The notes: generated by a model from the sequence alone, not told the origin. 64,000 bases of DNA from Acinetobacter baumannii (GCF_016508585.1 NZ_JADVOP010000011.1:45229-109228), one strand, 5' to 3'. Shown: positions 18,553 to 28,157, counted from the first letter of the stretch. Numbers and translations are program-made.

Positions 18553-20475
18553 ATGCCTATTATCACATTGCCAAATGGCGATCAGAAAAGTTTTGATCAT
18601 GCTGTTTCCGTTATGGAAGTTGCCCAAAGTATTGGACCTGGACTGGCTAAAAATACAGTTGCAGGGAAAGTAAATGGTCGCTTAGTCGATGCAAGTGATT
18701 TAATTACCGAAGATTCAACATTACAAATCATTACCCCAAAAGATCAAGATGGCGTGGAGATTATCCGTCACTCTTGTGCACACTTGGTGGGTCATGCGGT
18801 AAAACAACTCTTCCCAGAAGCCAAAATGGTGATTGGTCCTGTCATTGAAGAAGGTTTCTACTATGACATCTGGATGCCTCGCCCGTTCACATTAGATGAT
18901 ATGGCAGCGATCGAAGCGCGCATGAAAAAGCTTATCGATCAAGATTACGATGTCATTAAAAAGATGACACCTCGTGATGAAGTCATTGCTGAATTTACTG
19001 CACGTGGTGAAGATTATAAATTACGCTTGATTGCAGACATGCCTGAAGAAACTCAAATGGGCTTGTACTATCATCAGGATTATTTAGATATGTGTCGTGG
19101 TCCCCACGTTCCAAATACTAAATTCTTAAAATCATTTAAACTCACTAAAATCTCTGGTGCATACTGGCGTGGTGATGCGAAGAACGAACAATTACAGCGT
19201 ATTTATGGTACGGCTTGGGCAGATAAAAAAGAACTTGCTGCATATATCAAGCGTATTGAAGAAGCTGAAAAACGTGACCATCGTAAAATTGGTAAAGCAT
19301 TAGACTTGTTCCATATGCAGGAAGAAGCGCCAGGTATGGTGTTCTGGCACGCCAATGGCTGGACGATTTACCAAGTGCTTGAACAATATATGCGCAAAGT
19401 TCAGCAGGATAATGGCTACCAAGAGATTAAAACCCCGCAGATTGTAGACTTTACACTGTGGGAAAAGTCGGGTCATGCTGCAAACTATGCAGAGAATATG
19501 TTTACGACACATTCAGAAAGTCGTAACTATGCTGTAAAACCAATGAACTGCCCATGTCATGTGCAAGTGTTCAATCAAGGTTTAAAGTCTTATCGTGATC
19601 TTCCAATTCGTTTGGCAGAGTTTGGTTCTTGTCACCGTAACGAACCATCAGGTTCATTGCACGGCATTATGCGTGTCCGTGGTTTTACCCAAGATGATGC
19701 GCATATTTTCTGTACAACTGAACAGATCGGTAAGGAAGTTGCAGACTTTATTAAACTCACTTTAGATGTTTATAAAGACTTTGGCTTTGAAGACGTTCAA
19801 ATGAAATTGTCTACACGTCCTGAAAAACGCGTAGGTGCTGATGAACTTTGGGATGTTGCAGAAAAATCTTTAGCAGATGCTTTGGATGCTGCAAATCTTG
19901 ATTGGGAAGAACAACCTGGCGAGGGCGCTTTTTATGGTCCGAAGATTGAATTTTCACTGAAAGACTGTTTAGGTCGTATCTGGCAATGCGGTACAATTCA
20001 GTGTGACTTCAACTTGCCGTTACGTTTAGATGCCTCATATGTAACAGAAGATAACGATCGTGACCATCCAGTGATGTTGCATCGTGCAATTCTTGGCAGT
20101 TTCGAGCGTTTTATTGGTATACTAATTGAACACTACGCAGGCTTTATGCCACCATGGTTGGCTCCAATCCAAGCATGTGTCATGAATATTACAGATTCTC
20201 AAGCGCAAGCTTGTGAACAAGTCGTCGCAAAACTCAAAGAAAATGGAATTCGAGCAATTTCAGACTTGAGAAATGAGAAAATCGGCTTTAAGATTCGTGA
20301 GCGTACACTGGAGCGTATTCCGTACTTATTGGTACTTGGAGATCGTGAGGTCGAAGAAGGTACTGTGAATGTCCGCACGCGCTCTGGAAAAAATTTAGGT
20401 ACTATGTCAATAGATGCATTTATTGACCTAGTGAAAGCAGCCGTAGCCGAACGTGGCCGGTATATTGTGGAGTAA
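18553..20475 (+). CDS. thrS: Threonyl-tRNA synthetase
   Basis: This 640-residue class II aminoacyl-tRNA synthetase is full length. It has an N-terminal TGS domain ([14 protein letters not shown]), the editing domain with [14 protein letters not shown], the catalytic core with zinc-region motif [10 protein letters not shown], motif 2 ([13 protein letters not shown]), motif 3 ([20 protein letters not shown]) and a C-terminal anticodon-binding domain ([13 protein letters not shown]). It charges tRNA-Thr. infC follows after 5 bp, as in other gammaproteobacteria. The 120-bp leader holds imperfect hairpins but no clear operator that I can assign. Confidence 0.97.
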   Translation: MPIITLPNGDQKSFDHAVSVMEVAQSIGPGLAKNTVAGKVNGRLVDASDLITEDSTLQIITPKDQDGVEIIRHSCAHLVGHAVKQLFPEAKMVIGPVIEEGFYYDIWMPRPFTLDDMAAIEARMKKLIDQDYDVIKKMTPRDEVIAEFTARGEDYKLRLIADMPEETQMGLYYHQDYLDMCRGPHVPNTKFLKSFKLTKISGAYWRGDAKNEQLQRIYGTAWADKKELAAYIKRIEEAEKRDHRKIGKALDLFHMQEEAPGMVFWHANGWTIYQVLEQYMRKVQQDNGYQEIKTPQIVDFTLWEKSGHAANYAENMFTTHSESRNYAVKPMNCPCHVQVFNQGLKSYRDLPIRLAEFGSCHRNEPSGSLHGIMRVRGFTQDDAHIFCTTEQIGKEVADFIKLTLDVYKDFGFEDVQMKLSTRPEKRVGADELWDVAEKSLADALDAANLDWEEQPGEGAFYGPKIEFSLKDCLGRIWQCGTIQCDFNLPLRLDASYVTEDNDRDHPVMLHRAILGSFERFIGILIEHYAGFMPPWLAPIQACVMNITDSQAQACEQVVAKLKENGIRAISDLRNEKIGFKIRERTLERIPYLLVLGDREVEEGTVNVRTRSGKNLGTMSIDAFIDLVKAAVAERGRYIVE

Positions 20476-20480
20476 GAAAG

Positions 20481-21032
20481 ATTAAACAGCCTGACCGTAA
20501 CCAACAACAAGGTGCTAAAAGCAATCGTCCTGCATTAAATGATGAGATCAAAGCTAAAGAAGTACGTCTCGTTGCTGCAGATGGAGAGCAAAAAGGCATC
20601 GTTTCACTTGCTGAAGCTTTGCGTGCTGCTGAAGAAGCTGATCTTGATCTTGTTGAGATCGTGGCAAATGCAGAGCCACCTGTTTGTAAAATCATGGATT
20701 TCAACAAACATTTATTTGACTTGAAGCAAAAGCAAAAAGATGCGAAAAAGAAACAGCATCAAGTTCAGGTGAAAGAAATCAAGTTGCGCCCTGGTACAGA
20801 CGTTGGTGATTACAATGTTAAGTTGCGTGCTATTCTGAAGTTTCTTGAAGAAGGCAACAAAGTCAAAATTACTTTACGTTTCCGTGGTCGTGAAATGGCT
20901 CACCAACAGTTGGGTCTTGCGCAATTACAAAAAATTGAGGCAGATGTGGCTGAATCAGGTGTAGTTGAACAAGCACCAAAAATGGAAGGTCGTCAAATGG
21001 GTATGTTACTTGGACCTAAAAAGAAAAAGTAA
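20481..21032 (+). CDS. infC: Translation initiation factor IF-3 (ATT start)
   Basis: This 183-residue IF-3 binds the 30S subunit and checks start-codon pairing. The frame begins with ATT AAA CAG at 20481, five bases after the thrS stop, with GGAG overlapping the end of thrS. No ATG, GTG or TTG start gives the whole N-terminal domain. An ATT start is the hallmark of infC and lets IF-3 repress its own translation. The conserved parts [49 protein letters not shown] and the lysine-rich tail GPKKKK are present. Confidence 0.95.
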   Translation: MKQPDRNQQQGAKSNRPALNDEIKAKEVRLVAADGEQKGIVSLAEALRAAEEADLDLVEIVANAEPPVCKIMDFNKHLFDLKQKQKDAKKKQHQVQVKEIKLRPGTDVGDYNVKLRAILKFLEEGNKVKITLRFRGREMAHQQLGLAQLQKIEADVAESGVVEQAPKMEGRQMGMLLGPKKKK

Positions 21033-21051
21033 TGTTACATTTGTGAAAAAC

Positions 21052-21079
21052 AGCACTGCTTAAAGCGGTGCTTTTTTTT
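21052..21079 (+). terminator. Intrinsic terminator after infC
   Basis: The hairpin AGCACTGC / GCGGTGCT (one G-T pair) is followed by eight T residues. It ends the thrS-infC transcript, so rpmI-rplT is a separate unit here. Confidence 0.9.
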
Positions 21080-21119
21080 ATTATTGAAAAGAAAATAAGT
21101 TAAATGTTGAGGACTGTAC

Positions 21120-21437
21120 ATGTCATCTATTCAAAATTTAAACGAATTATCCAATATTAACCAGAAAATTATTCAAGAGGGAGAAGTTCTCCCGGCAGTC
21201 ACCTTGAAAGATGGAAGTAAAGTGCAAACAGGAACTGTTGCGACCATGCTGCACAATATTGATTTATATAACCAAGGTTCAAGAGGGGAGGTTGAACAAG
21301 AACTCATACTTGCCATTCCCACCTTGGTCAAAGTTGGATTATTCGATTTATTTAGTCCTGATGAATGGATTTCAGGGGATAATCCAGGGCGTCGTTTTGT
21401 GGGAGAAAAAGCTAAACAGTTTTTAGCATCACAATAG
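21120..21437 (+). CDS. Conserved small hypothetical protein
   Basis: This 105-residue soluble protein starts MSSIQNLNELSNINQKIIQEG. The part VTLKDGSKVQTGTVATMLHNIDLYN looks like a compact folded domain. No signal or membrane segment and no catalytic motif is seen. It is monocistronic between the infC terminator and the GST gene. I do not recognise a named function. Confidence 0.65.
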   Translation: MSSIQNLNELSNINQKIIQEGEVLPAVTLKDGSKVQTGTVATMLHNIDLYNQGSRGEVEQELILAIPTLVKVGLFDLFSPDEWISGDNPGRRFVGEKAKQFLASQ

Positions 21438-21632
21438 TCAAAATGTTTTGAATATAAATGTCATAGAATGAGAAATCATCTTGTTAAGAAAAATGTAATA
21501 ACTGAATTTGAGAATAGATTATTAAAATAATCTATGTCTATTGCCTACAGAAGGCGAAGGATTCATGTTATAAAAGAAAACCATTAACGTAATAAAATTC
21601 AGAAAATACGTGAAAATGAAGAAGGATGAAAT

Positions 21633-22250
21633 ATGATTGATCTCTATTATTGGGGTACCCCCAATGGCCATAAAATTACCATCGCACTTGAAGAAATGGG
21701 ATTGGATTATCAGATCTTTCCAATCAATATTCTAGAAAACGATCAATTTCAACCTGATTTTCTGCGTATCTCTCCTAACAATAAAATTCCAGCGATTGTT
21801 GATCAAAATGGTCCAAATGGCGAACCGATTTCAGTATTTGAGTCTGGGGCGATTTTACAATATTTGGGACGTAAAACCGGTTTGTATTATCCAACTCATG
21901 AGCAGGATCGCGTCGAAGTGGAACAATGGCTCATGTGGCAAATGGGTGGTTTCGGACCGATGTTAGGGCAAAATCATCATTTTGGGAAATTCGCCAAAGA
22001 AAAGATTCCTTATGCAATTGAGCGTTATGTCACTGAAACAAAACGTTTATATGGTGTCTTAAATAAACAGCTCATTGGGCAAAAATATGTTGCAGGCGAA
22101 TATTCAATCGCGGATATGGCAATTTTACCGTGGGTTTTGCGTTATGAATGGCAGCAAATTGACTTAAATGATTATCCATATGTGCAAGAGTATGTTGAAC
22201 GTTTAACTGCTCGGCCCGCCATACAGAAAGCACTTTCGATCAAAGTGTAA
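21633..22250 (+). CDS. yfcG: YfcG-like glutathione transferase / disulfide reductase
   Basis: This 205-residue protein has a thioredoxin-like N-terminal GST domain (IDLYYWGTPNGHKITIALEE) with the NNKIPAIVD and PISVFESGAILQYL motifs that bind glutathione, then an all-helical C-terminal domain. The TPNGHKI start of the first helix is the signature of the YfcG/Ure2p-like group, which reduces disulfides with glutathione using the Thr/Asn region rather than a catalytic Cys. Cytoplasmic, probably in redox defence. It is followed by a clear terminator. Confidence 0.85.
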   Translation: MIDLYYWGTPNGHKITIALEEMGLDYQIFPINILENDQFQPDFLRISPNNKIPAIVDQNGPNGEPISVFESGAILQYLGRKTGLYYPTHEQDRVEVEQWLMWQMGGFGPMLGQNHHFGKFAKEKIPYAIERYVTETKRLYGVLNKQLIGQKYVAGEYSIADMAILPWVLRYEWQQIDLNDYPYVQEYVERLTARPAIQKALSIKV

Positions 22251-22273
22251 AATTCATTTTGTGTTAAAATAAG

Positions 22274-22296
22274 AAACCACCGTGTGTGGTTTTTTT
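22274..22296 (+). terminator. Intrinsic terminator
   Basis: The stem AAACCAC / GTGGTTT with T7 tail lies downstream of the GST gene. Confidence 0.85.
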
Positions 22297-22331
22297 AGAT
22301 GTAAATTTTTGCACAATTGATAGGATTGGTC

Positions 22332-22622
22332 ATGAAAGATTTCTTTTTAAACTTTACGAAAATATTAGAGACCAATTCAAAAATTTATTGGAGTATTATC
22401 GTTGGCATTGTTGGCTGTTTGATTTTATATATTGCTGAAATTGTGCATATTCAAAATGTGTTGGCTCAGATGAGTGGTCAAGACACAGCGGTTATTCGAA
22501 CAGTTATTGATCCAATCGCACAAGGTTATCAATGGTCACGTATTGCGTTGATTATTTTAGCTCTGGTTTGGTCAAATGTTGAATATCGTAAAACCAAAAA
22601 GTCAATAAAGAAATCATCATGA
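22332..22622 (+). CDS. Small two-helix membrane protein
   Basis: The product is 96 residues from the ATG at 22332 (MKDFFLNFTKILETN); the TTG at 22317 is a less likely start. There are two hydrophobic helices (IYWSIIVGIVGCLILYIAEIV; IALIILALVW) and a Lys-rich C-terminal tail. It begins a tight three-gene cluster of small membrane proteins (gaps of a few bases). The function is unknown. Confidence 0.65.
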   Translation: MKDFFLNFTKILETNSKIYWSIIVGIVGCLILYIAEIVHIQNVLAQMSGQDTAVIRTVIDPIAQGYQWSRIALIILALVWSNVEYRKTKKSIKKSS

Positions 22623-22626
22623 TGTA

Positions 22627-23079
22627 ATGGGTGATAGACATGGGAAAAAATATATGCGATTTATAATACTTCGGCATTTTCTTGTGTCTTTTGCTTGGAT
22701 GGTGTTGGCGACCAGTCTTTGTACGTTATTTCAATTTTATTCTGCATACGATTTTTTCTGGCCCATAATATGTGCCATCTTGAGTGTTTCAGGTTTTGTC
22801 TTCTCTGTGGTATTTGCCATTTATCAGTTTAAATTAAAGCAAAATCTTCGGCTTACGATTATTTTAGCGGCTGCGTTAGCAATTTATTTGATTGTTTTAT
22901 TCTATGGTTTTATCCATGTGAAAATAGATTGGCAAGCGATTTCTGAAGGAAAATTACAACTTAGCTTATGGCAGCAATGGCTTAAATCAGAACTTTCTTT
23001 CTGGCTTGCATTTTTTGTTCCATTTATCTTGTCCTTTGTGATCTACACATTTAAATCCAAACAAAATTCATCAACCTAA
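22627..23079 (+). CDS. Membrane protein of unknown function
   Basis: This protein of about 150 residues (141 if it starts at the ATG at 22654, which has a GGGAAA-like upstream sequence) has four predicted membrane helices spread over its length (LVSFAWMVLATSLCTLF, IICAILSVSGFVFSVVFAIY, LTIILAAALAIYLIVLF, FWLAFFVPFILSFVIY). It follows the preceding gene after 4 bp and ends 1 bp before the YqaA-like gene, so the three are translated as a unit. The family is not recognised. Confidence 0.6.
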   Translation: MGDRHGKKYMRFIILRHFLVSFAWMVLATSLCTLFQFYSAYDFFWPIICAILSVSGFVFSVVFAIYQFKLKQNLRLTIILAAALAIYLIVLFYGFIHVKIDWQAISEGKLQLSLWQQWLKSELSFWLAFFVPFILSFVIYTFKSKQNSST

Positions 23080-23080
23080 T

Positions 23081-23506
23081 ATGGCTTATCTTTTATTATT
23101 TCTCTCCGCATTTGGTGCAGCCACGCTATTGCCATTGCAGTCAGAAGCGGTATTGGTGGGACTTCTGGTACAAGCACATCATTCTGCATATTTGCTTGTT
23201 CTTGTTGCAACCATTGGAAATGTATTAGGCTCATGTGTGAATTGGTATTTAGGACTGAAAATAGAACAATTCAAAGATAAAAAATGGTTTCCTGTTTCTG
23301 AGAAAAATATGTTCAAAGCGGAAAAAATATATCAAAAATATGGTTTTTGGTCGTTACTATTCAGTTGGACCCCTGTGATTGGTGATCCAATTACGCTTAT
23401 CGCAGGATTAATGAAAGAAAACTTTTGGCGTTTTTTATTGATTGTGACCATTGCTAAAGCAGGTAGATATTGTGTGATCTACCTGATTTTTAGCGGATGG
23501 ATTTAG
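23081..23506 (+). CDS. YqaA-family (DedA/SNARE-associated-like) membrane protein
   Basis: This 141-residue inner-membrane protein resembles YqaA. Its start LLLFLSAFGAATLLPLQSEAVL and the segment SCVNWYLGLKIEQF are characteristic, followed by FSWTPVIGDPITLIAGLMKENFWR, the conserved re-entrant loop of the DedA/VTT superfamily. These proteins are linked to lipid (polyprenyl or phospholipid) handling in the membrane. It is last in a three-gene cluster and overlaps the convergent TonB-like gene by 4 bp. Confidence 0.75.
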   Translation: MAYLLLFLSAFGAATLLPLQSEAVLVGLLVQAHHSAYLLVLVATIGNVLGSCVNWYLGLKIEQFKDKKWFPVSEKNMFKAEKIYQKYGFWSLLFSWTPVIGDPITLIAGLMKENFWRFLLIVTIAKAGRYCVIYLIFSGWI

Positions 23507-24267
23507 TTGCAGTCTTTGAGTTTAAATTGTATTTCGTCATTGAATGAACTTGGTTTGAATGTCCATAAGGTTCGATAAGAGCGTTTTACTTGTACCTGAG
23601 TCTGCTCAACGGCTTGGATGACTTGTTGATCGATTGCATTTACGCCTGATAATTGAGTTAATTTAACGCGCTTTACCTTACCTTGTTGATCGACTTTAAA
23701 CTTAAATTTGACGGTTCGATCTTTGTTTTTGAGTAAAACAGCATCAAGGGAGAGTTGAGGCTGTTGCATATAATGGAAGGCAACAGACTTATCTTGTGTC
23801 TGCTTTATCCAATGTTTTGAATTAAAAGTAAAGTGACATTCAGACAGTTGTCCCTGACCCTGTGTATTGTCTTGGGCATTTTCCATAGTTAAAGTAAAAG
23901 TTTGATAACCGACAATCGGAACGGCTTTACCATTTTTACTATATGGTTTTACTTTGGCAGCTTCTACTGCATCAATCAACTTTTGATCGAGTGCCGTAAT
24001 TCCTGTGCTTTCTTGCACTTCAGCATCTGTGACTTGCCCTGAGCTGTTGGCACTCACGCGGATGATGGCAGAACGATCCTGTGTTTTTAATTCTGCTGTA
24101 TGATATTGAACTTGTGGAAACTTAATCCACTGTATCCGGGTTGTGAGGTGTAAAGGAGCATTGCGTTCAGATTGTTCTCCTTTAACTTGTATTGTTGGGA
24201 GTTTATCTGCGCTATAGCCATAGGTTGAAAGGCATATCAGGCCAGGAATGAAAAGAGCTTTATTCAT
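23503..24267 (-). CDS. Exported protein with two TonB C-terminal-like domains
   Basis: This 254-residue protein has a signal peptide ending near STYGYSA. The rest contains two tandem TonB C-terminal-type units: about residues 55-130 (VSANSSGQVTDAEVQESTGI, ALDQKLIDAVEAAKVKPYSK) and 165-245 (FKVDQQGKVKRVKLTQLSGV, AIDQQVIQAVEQTQVQVK). It lacks the membrane anchor and the proline-rich spanning rod of true TonB, so it cannot couple to ExbBD in the usual way. It may bind outer-membrane receptors or peptidoglycan; that is inference. It converges with yqaA and ends inside it. Confidence 0.7.
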   Translation of the reverse strand: MNKALFIPGLICLSTYGYSADKLPTIQVKGEQSERNAPLHLTTRIQWIKFPQVQYHTAELKTQDRSAIIRVSANSSGQVTDAEVQESTGITALDQKLIDAVEAAKVKPYSKNGKAVPIVGYQTFTLTMENAQDNTQGQGQLSECHFTFNSKHWIKQTQDKSVAFHYMQQPQLSLDAVLLKNKDRTVKFKFKVDQQGKVKRVKLTQLSGVNAIDQQVIQAVEQTQVQVKRSYRTLWTFKPSSFNDEIQFKLKDCN

Positions 24268-24352
24268 AAGTTTAGCTTTCCATGCAGCTGAGTGTGCATG
24301 AGGTTAATTTAATTGTGCAAAGTATTTATCGAATTTACTTATCTCGCAATAG

Positions 24353-24376
24353 AAAATGCACCTTAAGGTGCATTTT
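24353..24376 (-). terminator. Intrinsic terminator
   Basis: A perfect palindrome AAATGCACC-TTAA-GGTGCATTT with flanking A and T runs lies downstream of the MFS gene on the minus strand. Confidence 0.8.
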
Positions 24377-24401
24377 TTACGGTTATTTAAGCCGATAATC
24401 G

Positions 24402-25652
24402 TTATTTTTTTACTTGGGTGATATCGACTGAAAATAGATCAGAGGTTTTAATCCAACTGATCGCAACGACTGCCATAGTCATACATCCGCCAAATACAGT
24501 TGCTGTAATCGTACCCAAATATTTTGCTGCGAGTCCAGATTCGAAAGCACCAAGCTCATTACTTGATGAAACAAACATACCATTCACAGCTGCAACACGA
24601 CCACGCATATTCTCAGGAGGGTAGACTTGTAAAATAGTTTGGCGTACCACCACAGAAATACTGTCACATGAACCTGTCATGCCTAAAGCAAATAAAGAAA
24701 GCCATAGATTGTTTGAACATGCGAAAATAATGGTAAAGATTCCGAAACCCGCAACCGCAATCAGCATATTCCTCCAAGCGTGGTGCGTTGGTGGGAATTT
24801 AGTGAGCGCAATCATGGTGATCAGCGCACCGATCGACGGTGCCGCACGTAGATATCCCAAACCTTCAGGACCTACTTTCAGAATATCTTCAGCAAAAATA
24901 GGTAGTAAGGCGATAACACCACCAAACAACACTGAAGCTAAATCCAGTGAAATTGCCCAAAGCACAATTTTGGTTTTCCAGATAAATCGAAAACCTTCGC
25001 TTAAACTGTCCCAGAGATTGTCTTGTTCCATGGTGGGAAAAGTACGCTTTTTCAACAGTGTGATTAAGCAAAAGCAGATAAATAAAAGTATGGAGACAGA
25101 AAGTAAACTATTTTCCCTTCCAATTCCAGCAAGCATAAAACCGCCAAGCATGGGACCAATAATGACACCACTTTGCCACCCGATTGTGGTCCAAGTTGCA
25201 CCATTGGCATACAGTTCACGGGGAATCAAAAAGGGTTTTAATGATGTTGCAGATGGATTATAGAAACCGCGAATAGTACCTAAGGCAAAAATTACAGCAT
25301 AAATGCCCCAAGACAGGATGGTGACCCCAATCTGTCCATGATCATAACTGTGAAATAAATACCAAAGTACTAAAGGTAAGGGAAAAGAACAGAATAGACA
25401 GACTTTCATAATACTTTGTTTATTCAGTTTATCGGCAAAGTAACCTCCCCACAGTGACAAGGCGATAAAAGGAATTGCCTCAGCCAATCCAATCAAACCC
25501 AGCGTAAGCGGGTCCTTGGTAATTTGATAAAGGGAGTAGGCGACAATAATTTCTTGGATCAAAATTGCCAGTGTTAAACAAAATTGATTGATGGTGACGA
25601 TGGAGAAATCTCGATAGCGAAGTGCAGCAAAAGCATCCTGTGCAGGGGTCAT
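24402..25652 (-). CDS. MFS transporter (EntS/DHA3-like)
   Basis: This 416-residue major facilitator protein has about twelve membrane helices. Motif A-like segments WGGYFADKLNKQ (after helix 2) and the helix-4/5 region NPSATSLKPFLIPRELYANG match the drug/siderophore exporter branch (EntS-like, DHA3). The later segment RQTILQVYPPENMRGRVAAVNGMF is characteristic of this group. It probably exports a small molecule using the proton gradient. It is monocistronic with its own terminator; the substrate is unknown. The start is M-TPAQDAFAALRYRDF. Confidence 0.85.
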   Translation of the reverse strand: MTPAQDAFAALRYRDFSIVTINQFCLTLAILIQEIIVAYSLYQITKDPLTLGLIGLAEAIPFIALSLWGGYFADKLNKQSIMKVCLFCSFPLPLVLWYLFHSYDHGQIGVTILSWGIYAVIFALGTIRGFYNPSATSLKPFLIPRELYANGATWTTIGWQSGVIIGPMLGGFMLAGIGRENSLLSVSILLFICFCLITLLKKRTFPTMEQDNLWDSLSEGFRFIWKTKIVLWAISLDLASVLFGGVIALLPIFAEDILKVGPEGLGYLRAAPSIGALITMIALTKFPPTHHAWRNMLIAVAGFGIFTIIFACSNNLWLSLFALGMTGSCDSISVVVRQTILQVYPPENMRGRVAAVNGMFVSSSNELGAFESGLAAKYLGTITATVFGGCMTMAVVAISWIKTSDLFSVDITQVKK

Positions 25653-25816
25653 AACTGTCCAGTTTTATCATGATGTGACGATTATAAAGATTAAATGTGG
25701 ATTCTCCTTATAAAAAATGATGGAATTTTCATCGGAAATTACATTGAATAACCAATAAATAGTGCGAGGTTTTGCTTTTGTTTTATACAGAGATGATTTA
25801 GAATATTGCCTCCCTT

Positions 25817-25860
25817 ACCTGCAGGTCGTATTCGCAATGGTGCGAACGTACCGAACAGGT
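25817..25860 (+). promoter_or_regulatory. Hairpin leader before rpmI-rplT
   Basis: A nested structure: outer arms ACCTG (25817-25821) / CAGGT (25856-25860) and an inner stem TTCGCA-ATGG-TGCGAA (25831-25846). Its outer arm ends only 16 bases before the rpmI start. In other bacteria L20 binds such leaders to repress rpmI-rplT. Assignment as an L20 operator is inference from position and structure. Confidence 0.45.
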
Positions 25861-25876
25861 GTTTAAAGAGGTTGTT

Positions 25877-26071
25877 ATGGCTAAGTTAAAAACTCGCCGT
25901 GGTGCAGCTAAGCGTTTCAAAGCGACTGCTAACGGTTTCAAGCGTAAACAAGCGTTCAAACGCCACATTTTGACCAAAAAATCTGCTAAACGTATTCGTC
26001 AATTGCGCGGTTGTGTCATGGTTCACGTAAGTGACATGAATTCAGTTCGTCGTATGTGCCCATACATCTAA
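25877..26071 (+). CDS. rpmI: Ribosomal protein bL35
   Basis: This 64-residue, very basic protein of the large ribosomal subunit has the bL35 signature [20 protein letters not shown] and C-terminal [11 protein letters not shown]. The ATG at 25877 (MAKLKTRR) with upstream GAGG is the true start rather than the frame extension from 25859. It is followed after 11 bp by rplT and is separated from infC by about 4.8 kb of other genes. Confidence 0.97.
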   Translation: MAKLKTRRGAAKRFKATANGFKRKQAFKRHILTKKSAKRIRQLRGCVMVHVSDMNSVRRMCPYI

Positions 26072-26082
26072 GGAGATTATAA

Positions 26083-26442
26083 ATGGCTCGTGTAAAACGT
26101 GGTGTACAGGCTCATCGCCGTCATAAAAAAATTCTTGCTCGTGCTAAAGGTTACTATGGCGCGCGTTCACGTGTTTATCGTGTAGCGTTCCAAGCAGTAA
26201 TTAAAGCAGGTCAATACGCTTACCGTGACCGTCGTCAAAAGAAACGTCAATTCCGTGCTTTATGGATTGCGCGTATCAATGCTGGTGCTCGTCAAAATGG
26301 TTTGTCGTACAGCCGTATGATCGATGGCTTGAAAAAAGCTCAAGTGATCATCGACCGTCGCGTACTTGCTGACATTGCTATGCATGACTCAGTTGCGTTT
26401 GCTGCTTTAGCTGAAAAAGCTAAAGGTGCATTAGCTGCTTAA
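26083..26442 (+). CDS. rplT: Ribosomal protein bL20
   Basis: This 119-residue 50S assembly protein is full length. [20 protein letters not shown] and the [11 protein letters not shown] segment form the long N-terminal RNA-binding helix, and [15 protein letters not shown] ends the globular domain. bL20 binds 23S rRNA early in assembly and often represses its own operon through the mRNA leader. It is second gene of rpmI-rplT and is followed by a strong terminator. Confidence 0.97.
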   Translation: MARVKRGVQAHRRHKKILARAKGYYGARSRVYRVAFQAVIKAGQYAYRDRRQKKRQFRALWIARINAGARQNGLSYSRMIDGLKKAQVIIDRRVLADIAMHDSVAFAALAEKAKGALAA

Positions 26443-26463
26443 TCATCTTTGATGATTGAAAAG

Positions 26464-26488
26464 AGACCGCTTTTTAGCGGTCTTTTTT
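26464..26488 (+). terminator. Intrinsic terminator after rplT
   Basis: The stem AGACCGCT / AGCGGTCT with T-run lies directly downstream of rplT. Confidence 0.9.
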
Positions 26489-26548
26489 ATGATTGAATGT
26501 TGGCGTTTGAATAGCATTAATTTTTAATCATGAGGTTATAGAGCATTT

Positions 26549-26947
26549 ATGCGTAGGCAATATCATTTCCGCCGTGTGGGGAACGATACTTATATTTGGG
26601 ATGTACACCATTTGGTTGCATTGAGCAGAGACTTGCCAATTCATGAGGTTTTATTATCCGAGATACAGGAACTTCATGAAGCGTATTGGTTTCCAGATAC
26701 ACACCCAACGACACAGCAAATACTTGAGCATGTTCAACTGATCCAAGCAGCAGATTTTGCTTATCCCATTCTTCTGTCTGCAGATGGAAGAGTCATGGAT
26801 GGGATGCATCGCGTTGCCAAGGCAAAATTACTCAACCACCAAAACATTAATGCTGTTCGATTCGATATTACGCCACCGCCTGACTATCTCAATGTGGATG
26901 AAGATGATTTAGATTATGGGGATGACCTGACTGATGAAAGAGCCTAG
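26549..26947 (+). CDS. ParB-like nuclease-domain-type hypothetical protein
   Basis: This 132-residue protein has a central segment YPILLSADGRVMDGMHRVAKA that resembles the core of the ParB/sulfiredoxin fold (xILxxDGxIxDGxHRxxAA). The C-terminal tail is strongly acidic (DEDDLDYGDDLTDE). It lacks the DNA-binding HTH of a true partition protein, and the neighbours suggest no plasmid context. The role is unknown; possibly a small nucleotide-binding protein. Confidence 0.6.
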   Translation: MRRQYHFRRVGNDTYIWDVHHLVALSRDLPIHEVLLSEIQELHEAYWFPDTHPTTQQILEHVQLIQAADFAYPILLSADGRVMDGMHRVAKAKLLNHQNINAVRFDITPPPDYLNVDEDDLDYGDDLTDERA

Positions 26948-27087
26948 AGATAAACATACTGAATAAAAATTTGAATAGGTGCAGTAGAAACGTGAAGTTA
27001 TTACATAATATCAACGTGAAAGTATTATAGATTTTAAAATAGCTCGCATACAGTAGAAGGATAAAGTAAAAATATTCTGGAGTATTT

Positions 27088-27285
27088 ATGCGTGTAGAAA
27101 TCGCGGGTTTGCAGCAAGGTGCCATTGAAGTTGAATTACAATTATTGCCAAGAATCGGTGAAACTTTAAAAGTGATGTATGGTGCAGATGCTGAAGTGAA
27201 AGGCGAAGTTACTGCTGTTGAACACTATATTAATCAGCATGCCAATGAACATAAAGTGATTTTGACGATCCGTCCACTTTTCTGA
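27088..27285 (+). CDS. Small conserved hypothetical protein
   Basis: This 65-residue, acidic to neutral protein (MRVEIAGLQQGAIEVELQLL) has an alternating hydrophobic pattern suggesting a small beta-rich domain. GGAG-like sequence precedes the ATG (CTGGAGTATTTATG). A terminator follows at 27331. No function recognised. Confidence 0.6.
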   Translation: MRVEIAGLQQGAIEVELQLLPRIGETLKVMYGADAEVKGEVTAVEHYINQHANEHKVILTIRPLF

Positions 27286-27330
27286 AAGTTGATCTTTCAG
27301 TTGAATAAAATATTTTTAAATTCTTGTGAT

Positions 27331-27360
27331 AAAAAGTAGCTGATGGGGCTGCTTTTTTTT
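27331..27360 (+). terminator. Intrinsic terminator
   Basis: The hairpin AAAAAG-AGC / GCT-CTTTTT with one bulged mismatch ends in eight T residues. Confidence 0.75.
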
Positions 27361-27378
27361 ATTAAGAAGTGAATTGCA

Positions 27379-27909
27379 ATGAATAAAATTAATGTGGTGG
27401 GGACCTCTGCTGTTGGTAAATCAACATTTGCAAAAAAGCTTGCTGAGAAACTACGACTCAATTATATCGAGTTGGATGATTTGTTTTGGCTTGATGATTG
27501 GGAAGAAACTCCAGACAATGCTTTTTTCTTGAAAATTCAAAAGGCAATTGATTTGGCCGGCAATGGGTTTGTAATTGATGGAAATTATACGCGAACAACA
27601 CCTATCAAATGGCAGGCTGTTGATACTGTTATTTGGTTAGACCTTCCTTTTCATATCAATCTTTGCCAATCTATAAAACGTGCGCTATCACGGGCAATTT
27701 TTAACAAGAAGCTCTGGGAACATTCGAATAATCGTGAGAGTTTTAGTAAAATGTTCAGTACGGATTCAATTATTTGGTGGATGATTAAAACTCACCAAAA
27801 AAATCGCCGGCAATATATTGCAATGATGAATGATCCTCAATATTCACATATTCAGTTTATACATTTGAAATCCCGAAAAGATTGCGATCAATTTTTACGT
27901 TCGTGCTAA
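27379..27909 (+). CDS. P-loop kinase-like protein (topology-modulation / AdK-like)
   Basis: This 176-residue P-loop NTPase has Walker A GTSAVGKST at residues 8-16, then a segment LRLNYIELDDLFWLDDWEE and GFVIDGNYTRT, which mark the family annotated as DNA topology modulation protein/FlaR, related to adenylate and shikimate kinases. The conserved Arg-rich lid region (RALSRAIFNKKLWEHSNNRESF) is present. It probably phosphorylates a small substrate; the real substrate of this family is not established. Confidence 0.75.
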   Translation: MNKINVVGTSAVGKSTFAKKLAEKLRLNYIELDDLFWLDDWEETPDNAFFLKIQKAIDLAGNGFVIDGNYTRTTPIKWQAVDTVIWLDLPFHINLCQSIKRALSRAIFNKKLWEHSNNRESFSKMFSTDSIIWWMIKTHQKNRRQYIAMMNDPQYSHIQFIHLKSRKDCDQFLRSC

Positions 27910-28157
27910 GTCATTTATGCTTGGCTAAATTTTACAAATCATTGGAACAGGCTTGATGATGAAGGATTTTCTAATCATTTTGTGATCATTTTTGATTTGG
28001 AAGTGAACTGTATTTTTATTGAGCGACATCAAATCCCATAAGTCCTGATTTTTAAGGTGATATGATGAAACCGCTATTGAATCAGTGATTTATAGTAATT
28101 ATGATGCTTGTTTTGCATCGGTTAAAAAGAGAAGTGAAAGACAGACAGGAAAATAAA

